Positions 57,678-64,000 of a stretch of DNA of 64,000 nt are shown piece by piece. The translations under genes were made by a program, and so were the position numbers. Positions within the stretch are counted from its first letter, which is position 1; each line of letters starts with the position of its first letter. The stretch covers positions 1 through 64,000 of the forward strand of contig NZ_PUIV01000012.1 in assembly GCF_003113265.1 (NCBI RefSeq), in the 5' to 3' direction. Under the pieces are notes generated by a model, which was not told the DNA's origin, ran no database searches, and saw nothing but the letters and a program-made list of their open reading frames with translations. This DNA is from Methylosinus sporium. Lineage in GTDB: Bacteria; Pseudomonadota; Alphaproteobacteria; Rhizobiales; Beijerinckiaceae.

Positions 57678-58922
57678 ATGGCCGCTTCGTCCGCAGGCGT
57701 CGGCGAGCGTCGGGTCGTTATTTCGGGAATGGGGACGGTCTCGGCGGCCGGCGTCGGAACCGCGGCGCTGTGGACGGCGGCCAGAGACGGAGTGTCGCAA
57801 GTCCGCCCCCTGGTGACCGAATATCCTTATGACGGCCGCATAAAAATCGCCGCGCAGGTTCCGGATTTCGACCCGTCGAAATATCTCGAGAAGGCGCTTC
57901 TGACCTTCTGCGATCCGTTCACGCAATTCACGCTGGTCGCCTCCGACGAAGCCGTCGCCCAGGCCGGCTTCGCGCGCGAGGAGCTCTCCGGCCCGCGCGT
58001 CGGCGTCATCATCGGCTCCGGCATCGGCGGGATGACGACGATCGACCATGGCTTGCGCCATTACTATCAGGAGCGCATCCGCCCCGATCCGTTCAGCGTG
58101 CCGCGCCTCATTCCGAGCGCCGCGCCGACGACGCTCGGAATGCGCTATTCGGCCCATGGCCCCACATTCGCGCTCGGCAGCGCCTGCTCCTCGGCGAGCC
58201 AGGCGGTGGGGCTCGCCGCGCAGATGATCCGCTTCGGCCTCATGGACCGCGCCATCGTCGGCGGGGCCGAGGCCTGCGTCATCAACGGCACCATTCGCGC
58301 CTGGGAAGGGCTGCGCGTGATGACGCCGGATTTCTGCCGTCCCTTCTCCACCGGCCGCAACGGCATGACGCTCGGCGAAGGCGCCGCGGTCTTCGTGCTG
58401 GAGACGCTGGAATCGGCGCAAAAGCGCGGCCATGCGCCGCTCTGCGAGCTCGCCGGCTATGGCACGACGAGCGACGCCAAGGATTTCGTGCGCCCCGACA
58501 TTGAGGGAATGACCGGCGCGATGGAGGCCGCCCTCGCCGACGCCGGCCTCGGCCCGGAGGCGATCGACTATCTCAACGCCCATGGCACAGCGACCCATGC
58601 GAACGACATCACCGAGGCGGCCGCCATCGGCCGCGTGTTCGGCGAGCGCGCGGGACGTCTGCCGGTCTCCTCGACCAAGCCAATCCACGGCCATGCGCTG
58701 GGCGCCAGCGCGGGCCTCGAGCTCGCCCTGACGATCCGCGCTCTGCAGGAGCAGATCGCGCCGCCGACGATCAATTTCCTCGATTTCGATCCGCGCTGCC
58801 CGATCGACGCCGTGCCCAATGAGGCGCGCCGCGTCGAGATTCGCACGGCCATGTCCAATTCCTTCGCCTTCGGCGGGATCAACGCCGTGCTGATCGTGCG
58901 CGCGCTCGCGGGGGAGGCCTAG
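57678..58922 (+). CDS. Beta-ketoacyl-ACP synthase (FabF-like)
   Basis: Ketosynthase of 414 residues that condenses a malonyl group onto an acyl-ACP. The Cys-His-His triad is complete: C170 in GSACSSASQAV, H302 in NAHGTATHAND and H339 in STKPIHGHALGAS. It is FabF/KAS II-like rather than FabH-like. There is no acyltransferase or reductase fused to it. Its partners are presumably the ACP before it and the hot-dog proteins and SDR after it, so it elongates a dedicated chain. Confidence 0.92.
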   Translation: MAASSAGVGERRVVISGMGTVSAAGVGTAALWTAARDGVSQVRPLVTEYPYDGRIKIAAQVPDFDPSKYLEKALLTFCDPFTQFTLVASDEAVAQAGFAREELSGPRVGVIIGSGIGGMTTIDHGLRHYYQERIRPDPFSVPRLIPSAAPTTLGMRYSAHGPTFALGSACSSASQAVGLAAQMIRFGLMDRAIVGGAEACVINGTIRAWEGLRVMTPDFCRPFSTGRNGMTLGEGAAVFVLETLESAQKRGHAPLCELAGYGTTSDAKDFVRPDIEGMTGAMEAALADAGLGPEAIDYLNAHGTATHANDITEAAAIGRVFGERAGRLPVSSTKPIHGHALGASAGLELALTIRALQEQIAPPTINFLDFDPRCPIDAVPNEARRVEIRTAMSNSFAFGGINAVLIVRALAGEA

Positions 58923-59330
58923 ATGGCCGGCGCGCCCGAGAGCGGCGAGACGCGGATCGGCCCGCTGCCCGTCTGCGCGGATGAAGAGCGCGTGATGCGC
59001 TATCGCCGCGAGACCGGGTTCCCCGATACGCTGGAGAAGATCGTGCCCGTCGCTTTTCCGGCGGTGTGGATGGCGGCGCCCGAGATCGACTCGGCGATCC
59101 GCGCGCGTCTCGGCGACGCCGATGTCGTTCCCGTGCACGAGTCGCAGAGCTTCCATTATTTCGCTCCGCTGCGCGTCGACGAGAGCTACGCCTTGACCGT
59201 CTCCGTCCGCCAGGAGGCGGAGCCGCCGCGTCTTTCCGTCAACGCCAGCGTCACGACGATCGGCGGCGAGCCGCGCCTGCACGCCGAGACGCTTTTGCGC
59301 ATCGTGCCGCGCCCCGCGTGCCTCGCGTGA
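58923..59330 (+). CDS. Hot-dog fold protein, MaoC dehydratase N-terminal-like
   Basis: Protein of 135 residues that lacks the MaoC catalytic motif. Pieces such as VPVAFPAVWMAAPEID, VVPVHESQSFHYFAPLRVDES and LTVSVRQEAEPP match the N-terminal half of two-part MaoC-like dehydratases, which is non-catalytic and shapes the substrate site. Its ATG follows the ketosynthase stop directly and its stop overlaps the next gene (GTGA), which encodes the other half. Confidence 0.75.
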   Translation: MAGAPESGETRIGPLPVCADEERVMRYRRETGFPDTLEKIVPVAFPAVWMAAPEIDSAIRARLGDADVVPVHESQSFHYFAPLRVDESYALTVSVRQEAEPPRLSVNASVTTIGGEPRLHAETLLRIVPRPACLA

Positions 59331-59746
59331 GCGGCGCGCGCCTGCCGGCGATCGGCGAACGAACGCCCGACTGGCGGATCGGCCCCTTCGACGCCGCCGC
59401 GCTCCAAGCCTATGCGGCGGCCTCCGGCGACGCCAATCCGCTGCATCTCGACGATGATCTCGCCCACGCCATCGGCTTCCCCGCGCCACCCGTCCATGGC
59501 ATGAAGCTTCTCGCGGCCTTCGAGCCGCTGCTCTGCGCCTGGCGGCGCGATTTGTTTCTGGCGCGGCTCTCCGCCAAATTCGTGCAGCCGGTGCTGCGCG
59601 GCGAAGAGGTCACATTGTCGGGCCGCGTGCTGCGATCATCCCCCGAGGAGGGCGTTTTCTTGCGACTTCTGGCCTATGGCGCGACACGCGCGCCGGCGCT
59701 CGTCGGCGAGGCGCTGATGACGGCGCCGCGAAAGTTCCGCCCGTGA
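59327..59746 (+). CDS. MaoC-like dehydratase (hydratase 2 motif)
   Basis: Hot-dog protein of 139 residues with the catalytic motif YAAASGDANPLHLDDDLAHA..PPVHGM, in which Asp and His are in place. It should dehydrate a 3-hydroxyacyl-thioester, together with the previous protein as a heterodimer. GTG 59327 overlaps the previous stop, and its own stop overlaps the SDR start (TGATG). The acyl chain may be on ACP or CoA. Confidence 0.85.
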   Translation: MSGARLPAIGERTPDWRIGPFDAAALQAYAAASGDANPLHLDDDLAHAIGFPAPPVHGMKLLAAFEPLLCAWRRDLFLARLSAKFVQPVLRGEEVTLSGRVLRSSPEEGVFLRLLAYGATRAPALVGEALMTAPRKFRP

Positions 59747-60540
59747 TGCGCGGGGCGAGACGCATTCTCGTCACCGGCGCGTCGAGCGGCATCGGCCGCG
59801 CGCTGGCGCTGCGCTATGCGCAGGAGGGGCGCAACCTCGCCCTCTTCGGCCGCGACGCCGCGCGGCTGGAGGCGGTCGCGGCCGACTGCCGCGCCAAGGG
59901 CGCCGAGGCGGAAGTCACGATCGCCGATGTGCGCGATCGGCCCGGCATGGCGGCGCGCATCGCCGAGGCGGACACGCGCGACCCGCTCGATCTCGTCATC
60001 GCCAACGCCGGAATCTCCACCGGCCTTTCGCCGGGCCAGATCGCCGAGGACCCGGAGGCCGTGCGCGGCACGCTGTCCATCAATGTGCTCGGCGTGTTCA
60101 ACACGGTGGAGCCGGCCATAGAGGCGATGACGGCGCGCAAACGCGGGCAGATCGCCGTCGTCGGCTCCATGGCGGGGCTGCGCGGCCTGCCCTATTCGCC
60201 GGCCTATTGCGCCAGCAAGGCGGCGGTTCATCTCTATGCCGATTCGCTGCGCGGCGCCCTCGCCCCGCATGGCGTGCATGTGAGCCTGATCGTCCCCGGC
60301 TTCGTGGCGACGCCGATGACCGACAAGCTGCGCGCGTGGCAGGCCGGAAAGGTGAGCGACGAGAAGGCGGCAGAGATCATCATGCGCGGCCTCGACAAGC
60401 GCGCCGCGGTGATCGCCTTTCCGCTCTTCGTCTATTATGCGATGAAGCTGTTTGCGATGCTGCCGCCCCGCGCCGTCGATTCGGCCATGCGGCTCTTCGA
60501 AGTGGCTGTGCCTCAGACCCACGAACGGGAGACGCCGTGA
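59746..60540 (+). CDS. Short-chain dehydrogenase/reductase
   Basis: SDR of 264 residues: NAD(P) motif TGASSGIG at 10-17, NAG, catalytic Ser in VVGSMAG and YxxxK in YCASK. C-terminal 40 residues are hydrophobic (AFPLFVYYAMKLFAMLPP), suggesting contact with membrane or a long-chain substrate, like sphinganine-type ketoreductases. In this operon it probably reduces a 3-ketoacyl intermediate made by the ketosynthase. ATG 59746 overlaps the previous stop. Confidence 0.9.
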   Translation: MRGARRILVTGASSGIGRALALRYAQEGRNLALFGRDAARLEAVAADCRAKGAEAEVTIADVRDRPGMAARIAEADTRDPLDLVIANAGISTGLSPGQIAEDPEAVRGTLSINVLGVFNTVEPAIEAMTARKRGQIAVVGSMAGLRGLPYSPAYCASKAAVHLYADSLRGALAPHGVHVSLIVPGFVATPMTDKLRAWQAGKVSDEKAAEIIMRGLDKRAAVIAFPLFVYYAMKLFAMLPPRAVDSAMRLFEVAVPQTHERETP

Positions 60541-61718
60541 TCGACAGCATCCTGTATTCGCTCGTCGTTCTGTCGGCTGTGTTCTGGGCCTGCTCCGCCT
60601 TGCTGCTGCTCCTCTCGGTGACGGCGGCGCTCATTCATCCCTGGCTCGTCGCCATGCGCGGGAGCAGCCGGGAGCAGCCGCCCGTCTCCCTGGTCCTGCC
60701 GGTGAAAATGCTGGACCAGGGCTTCGAGCGCGCTCAAGAATCCGCTCTCGCGCAGACTTATCCACAATTGGAGGCGCTGGCCTCGGCGACGGAGACGGAG
60801 TCGCCCGCCATTGCGGCGATGCGCGACATTTTCGCGCGCCATCCACAGATCGAGTCGCGCATTCTCCACTCCACGGCGCGTTTCGCCGCGAGTCCCAAGG
60901 TCGACAATCTCTTCGCGCCCTTCAACGCGGCGCGCAACGATGTGATCTTCATGAAGGACTCCAACATCGTGCTGGAGCCGGACGACCTTTCCGAGACGAT
61001 GCGCCATTTGAAGCCCGGCGTCGGCATGGTCTGCGCGATCCCCTATGCCGCGCGGCCGGAGAATTTCGGCGCCCTCGTCGAGGCGGCGATCATGAACGGG
61101 CCGCATCAGCGCATGTTGTTCGCCGCCTCCGCGCTCGGCGGCGGCTTCGGCGTCGGCAAGATCATGCTGTTTCGCCGCAGCGACTTTTTGCGCGCCGGCG
61201 GCTTCGCCGCGATCGCCCATACGGTCGGCGAGGACAACGCCACCGCCAAGGCGCTCGGCCGCATCAAGCTCCGCACCGTCTTCTCGCATCGGCTGGTGCG
61301 CCAGGAATTGGGCGAGCGCGATCTCCGCGACGTCTACAATCGGCAATTGCGCTGGAGCGTGGTGCGCCGCGACGACGAGATTCTCTCCTTCCTGGCGGAG
61401 CCCTTCTGCCAGGCGCTGCCCGCCTTCGCGGCGGCGGCGATCGGCTCCCCGCTCGTCGGCGTCGCCCCCACGACGGCCTTGACCGTCACTTTTTGTTTGT
61501 GGCTAAGCTCGGAGACGCTGCTTTCCTTCGCCAAGGGATGGAAAGTAACCTGGGCGGCGCCGGCGATTTTCCTGGCGCGCGAGGCGTTGATGTTCGCCGT
61601 GTGGCTGCACGCCTGGACGGCCACCAAGGTCGTCTGGGCCAAGACGACGATCGACACGCGCTCCTGCGGCGAGACGGCCGCCGAAATGGAGCCGCAGGTC
61701 GCGAAGGAAGAAGGATAA
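60537..61718 (+). CDS. Ceramide glucosyltransferase-like membrane GT (GT21)
   Basis: Membrane glycosyltransferase of 393 residues. N-terminal helix (SLVVLSAVFWACSALLLLLS), cytoplasmic domain with PVSLVLPVKMLD, FMKDSNIVLEPDDL, GEDNATAKALG and the RQLRW motif that follows the D,D,D,(Q/R)xxRW pattern of GT21/HpnI enzymes, then three C-terminal helices. It should add a hexose or aminosugar to a lipid, such as a ceramide-like, diacylglycerol or hopanoid acceptor. GTG 60537 overlaps the SDR stop (GTGA), so it is in the same operon. Confidence 0.85.
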   Translation: MIDSILYSLVVLSAVFWACSALLLLLSVTAALIHPWLVAMRGSSREQPPVSLVLPVKMLDQGFERAQESALAQTYPQLEALASATETESPAIAAMRDIFARHPQIESRILHSTARFAASPKVDNLFAPFNAARNDVIFMKDSNIVLEPDDLSETMRHLKPGVGMVCAIPYAARPENFGALVEAAIMNGPHQRMLFAASALGGGFGVGKIMLFRRSDFLRAGGFAAIAHTVGEDNATAKALGRIKLRTVFSHRLVRQELGERDLRDVYNRQLRWSVVRRDDEILSFLAEPFCQALPAFAAAAIGSPLVGVAPTTALTVTFCLWLSSETLLSFAKGWKVTWAAPAIFLAREALMFAVWLHAWTATKVVWAKTTIDTRSCGETAAEMEPQVAKEEG

Positions 61719-61724
61719 AACCGC

Positions 61725-63017
61725 TTGATCCTCGCTCTTCTGCAATTTCTCGTCGATAGCGTCTGGCTCGCCGCGGCGCTGATCATGATTTCGATCGGCG
61801 CGGGCTTCGTCGCCATCATCGCCCGCTTCCTCTTCGATCAATTGCGCGGCGCACGCGATCCCGAGGCCGTCGCTTTGCCCGAGGATGAGCTGCCGCATGT
61901 GCTGCTGCAAATCCCCGTCTTCAACGAAGCCGAGGTGACGGAGCAGGCGCTGCGCTGCGTCGCCGAGCTCGATTGGCCCAGGGACCGGCTGCATATTCAG
62001 CTGCTCGACGATTCGACCGACGAGACGCCGCAGCGCGCCGAGGCCGTGGCGATCGAATTGCGCGCCAAGGGCGTCGACATTCATCATGTGCGCCGCGCCG
62101 ATCGCTCCGGCTTCAAGGCCGGCGCCTGCGCCGAGGGGCTGAAGCTCTTCGACGCGCCCTATATCGCCATGCTGGACGCCGATTTCCGCCCGCCGGCCGA
62201 TTGGCTGCGCCGCACCGTGCCGCTGCTGGTGAAGGACGATCGCGCCGGCTTCGTGCAATCGCGCTGCGAATTCTCCAATTATCGCAAGAATTGGCTGACG
62301 CGGGCGCAAGGTCTCGTGCAGGACGGCCATTTCCTGGTCGAGCAGCGCACGCGCGCGCTCGCCGGCTGGCTGTTCCAATTCAACGGCACCGGCGGAATCT
62401 GGCGCCGCCAGACGATCGAGGCGGTCGGCGGCTGGTCCGATTACTCGTTGTGCGAGGATTTGGACCTCACCGTGCGCGCGGCGCTCGGCGGCTGGCACGG
62501 CATCTTCGTCTCCGAGCCGCCAATTCCCGGCCAGGTGCCGGAGGGGCTGCGCGACTATCGCCGCCAGCAGCGCCGCTGGTCCAACGGCTTCGTGCAAGTG
62601 GCGCAGAAGACCGTTCTGCCGCTGTGGAACGCGCCCTGGTCATTGACCCGCCGCGTCGCGGCGATCGTGCTGATCGTGCATCAGATATTCTTCCCGACGG
62701 CGGCGATCGGCCTCATCTGCCTGCTGCTCGGCGTGATCCTGCGCGGCTCTCTGGCGCCCTATCTGCCGGTGCTGGAGTTCATCTTCCTCGAGACGCTGGT
62801 CGTCGTGCTCGGCTTCACGCTTCTGCCTTATCTGGCGCTGAAGCGCGGCTCGCTGAACGATTATGTGAAGACGATGGTCTCTGTGCCGCCGCTGATGATC
62901 TATCTCGCCTTCTCCAATGGCGCGAAGATTTTACAGACGATGCGCGGCCGCAAATCCACCTTCAAGCGCACGCCGAAGACGGAAGTGGGCGCGGCGACGA
63001 TTCAGGAGGCGGAGTGA
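61725..63017 (+). CDS. Membrane GT2 glycosyltransferase (cellulose/mannan synthase-like)
   Basis: Processive-type GT2 of 430 residues: one N-terminal helix, catalytic domain VLLQIPVFNEAEV, LLDDSTDE, MLDADFRP, LCEDLDLTVRAA and RQQRRWSNGF, then four C-terminal helices. It resembles the CslA-like/glucosyl-mannosyl synthases of bacteria. The TTG at 61725 has AAGGA nine bases upstream and lies six bases after the previous stop. Last gene of the operon; it may extend the sugar added by the GT21-like enzyme. Confidence 0.88.
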   Translation: MILALLQFLVDSVWLAAALIMISIGAGFVAIIARFLFDQLRGARDPEAVALPEDELPHVLLQIPVFNEAEVTEQALRCVAELDWPRDRLHIQLLDDSTDETPQRAEAVAIELRAKGVDIHHVRRADRSGFKAGACAEGLKLFDAPYIAMLDADFRPPADWLRRTVPLLVKDDRAGFVQSRCEFSNYRKNWLTRAQGLVQDGHFLVEQRTRALAGWLFQFNGTGGIWRRQTIEAVGGWSDYSLCEDLDLTVRAALGGWHGIFVSEPPIPGQVPEGLRDYRRQQRRWSNGFVQVAQKTVLPLWNAPWSLTRRVAAIVLIVHQIFFPTAAIGLICLLLGVILRGSLAPYLPVLEFIFLETLVVVLGFTLLPYLALKRGSLNDYVKTMVSVPPLMIYLAFSNGAKILQTMRGRKSTFKRTPKTEVGAATIQEAE

Positions 63018-63070
63018 AACGGAGCGAGTAGCGAATAATGACGCTATTTCTATTCGCTAGTCGCTGATTT

Positions 63071-63676
63071 TCACGCATGTCCCGCGGCGGACGACAGCCG
63101 CGCCAGATCGATGCCGATGAGGCGCAGGGCGCGCGCGTATTTCGACTCGAGATCGGTGTCGAACAAGATGGACGGATCGGCCGGGCAGTTGAGCCAGCCA
63201 TTGTGCTGAATCTCGTTCTCGAGCTGGCCGGGGTCCCAGCCGGCGTAGCCCAACGCCAGCAGCGCTCGATCGGGCCCCTCGCCGGCGGCGATGGCGCGCA
63301 GAATGTCGATGGTGGCGGTCAAGGACACGCCGTCGTCGATCGGCAGCGTCGAATTGTCGATGAAGAAATCCGAGGAATGCAGCACGAAGCCGCGGTCGGT
63401 CTGCACCGGCCCGCCTTGCAGCACTTGAATGGTCTCGGTCTCCTTGGGCAGGCTGATGCGCTCCTGCGGCGCGATGATCTGCAACTGCACCAGAAGATCG
63501 GGGAAATTGCGGACCTGCGAGGGCTGGTTGACGACAATGCCCATGGCGCCGTCTTCCGAATGGGCGCAGAGATAGACGACCGAGCGGGCGAAGCGCTGAT
63601 CGACCATGCCGGGCATCGCCACCAGCATCTGCCCGTCGAGATAGCGCCTGCCGGAGGATTTGGAGCCCGCGCCCAT
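63071..63676 (-). CDS. YqgE/AlgH family protein
   Basis: Protein of 201 residues with the family core [50 protein letters not shown] and [16 protein letters not shown]. Despite the AlgH name the role is unknown; the fold is a single compact domain. ATG 63676 is chosen to match the usual length; an ATG at 63799 would add 41 basic residues. It is convergent with the lipid operon. Confidence 0.9.
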   Translation of the reverse strand: MGAGSKSSGRRYLDGQMLVAMPGMVDQRFARSVVYLCAHSEDGAMGIVVNQPSQVRNFPDLLVQLQIIAPQERISLPKETETIQVLQGGPVQTDRGFVLHSSDFFIDNSTLPIDDGVSLTATIDILRAIAAGEGPDRALLALGYAGWDPGQLENEIQHNGWLNCPADPSILFDTDLESKYARALRLIGIDLARLSSAAGHA

Positions 63677-63886
63677 CTCGGGGCCCGCCTCGGGGCGGAT
63701 GATCGGGGCGGAAGAGCCGGCGACGCGCGACCCCGCCGACCGCCGGGCTGCGCGGACGGCCGCTCTCTCGAGGCCTTGTTTCTTGCCGACCGGGCTCATA
63801 GGGTCATACTACGCGCGGCGCCAACGCATAACAAGCGCCGTTCTACGTAGCGAAAACCGGCGCGGGGGGCGCCCCGAGGACTCCTG

Positions 63887-64000
63887 ATGCCCATTCGAAA
63901 TTCCACGGCGGCGGCGCTCGCCCTCGCTCTTCTCGCCGCGCCCGCGGCCGCGCAGGACCAGGACTTCGCATCGCCCGTCGCCCGCGGCGCCCATTCGGGC
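63887..64000 (+). CDS. Start of an exported protein (cut by window end)
   Basis: The 38 visible codons encode a signal peptide (MPIRNSTAAALALALLAAPA, cleavage near AAAQ) followed by DQDFASPVARGAHSG. In many Hyphomicrobiales a DsbD N-terminal-domain thiol-disulfide protein is divergent from yqgE and begins with an ASPW..G.HS pattern, which would fit; this is inference from context and a few residues. GAGGACTCCTG before the ATG is a weak ribosome site. Confidence 0.6.
   Translation, partial: MPIRNSTAAALALALLAAPAAAQDQDFASPVARGAHSG

Overview
The window is 64 kb of GC-rich chromosome from an alphaproteobacterium, most likely of the order Hyphomicrobiales. The signs are an F1 ATP synthase operon without F0 genes, an aa3 oxidase operon in the order ctaC-ctaD-ctaB-coxF-ctaG-ctaE-DUF983-surf1-thrC, HisZ paired with HisG, an NrsF-type ECF sigma/anti-sigma pair, IalB, and GTCATTGCGAG-type palindromes. 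A methanotroph-like or Beijerinckiaceae/Methylocystaceae member is my guess; no diagnostic gene (pmo, mmo, nif) is present. No tRNA, rRNA, CRISPR array, transposase or phage gene was seen.

Layout. 1-1275 is a small accessory stretch: a perfect 30-bp inverted repeat, two small genes with lower GC, and a palindromic operator over a promoter. 1276-7418 is a leftward sulfate-assimilation operon (ferredoxin, DUF2849, sulfite reductase, DUF934, APS reductase, CysD, CysN), with every junction overlapping; CysN carries an extra C-terminal DUF2061 membrane domain. 7781-9752 holds two paralogous MinD/ParA-like ATPases and a small Cys-rich protein. 10010-15025 is atpHAGDC (leftward). 15410-18552 has mtnP and apt, which together salvage adenine from methylthioadenosine, flanking two paralogous GT51-like proteins that lack the catalytic glutamates. 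18646-26517 is mixed: L,D-transpeptidase, a 34-residue membrane protein, MocR regulator, serine acetyltransferase, rhodanese-ankyrin protein and a sodium:solute symporter. 26688-32497 is rpsO-pnp and hisZ-hisG. 32812-42535 is the leftward cytochrome oxidase block with thrC, a GNAT enzyme and a WecG-type glycosyltransferase. 42882-45708 has IalB, a secreted unknown and an FAD-linked oxidase that probably starts at CTG. 45949-49143 is an overlapping ECF sigma-nrsF-tlyA-rRNA methyltransferase operon with its own ECF-type promoter. 49346-55351 has a second L,D-transpeptidase and a glycan/methyltransferase pair including an 893-residue three-domain protein. 55351-63017 has mutA (leftward), then a seven-gene rightward operon. 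The window ends with yqgE and the start of an exported protein.

The most interesting unit is 57401-63017: acyl carrier protein, ketosynthase, two hot-dog dehydratase-type proteins, a short-chain reductase and two membrane glycosyltransferases (GT21-like and GT2), with no gap over 6 nt. It reads as one pathway that builds a special acyl chain on its own carrier protein and glycosylates a lipid. I do not recognise it as a described system.

Many intergenic regions hold REP-like inverted repeats; one about 95-nt element occurs twice in opposite orientation (17767-17862 and 23179-23272). Start codons were chosen from Shine-Dalgarno matches, overlaps and family length. All family calls rest on reading motifs by eye, not on searches.
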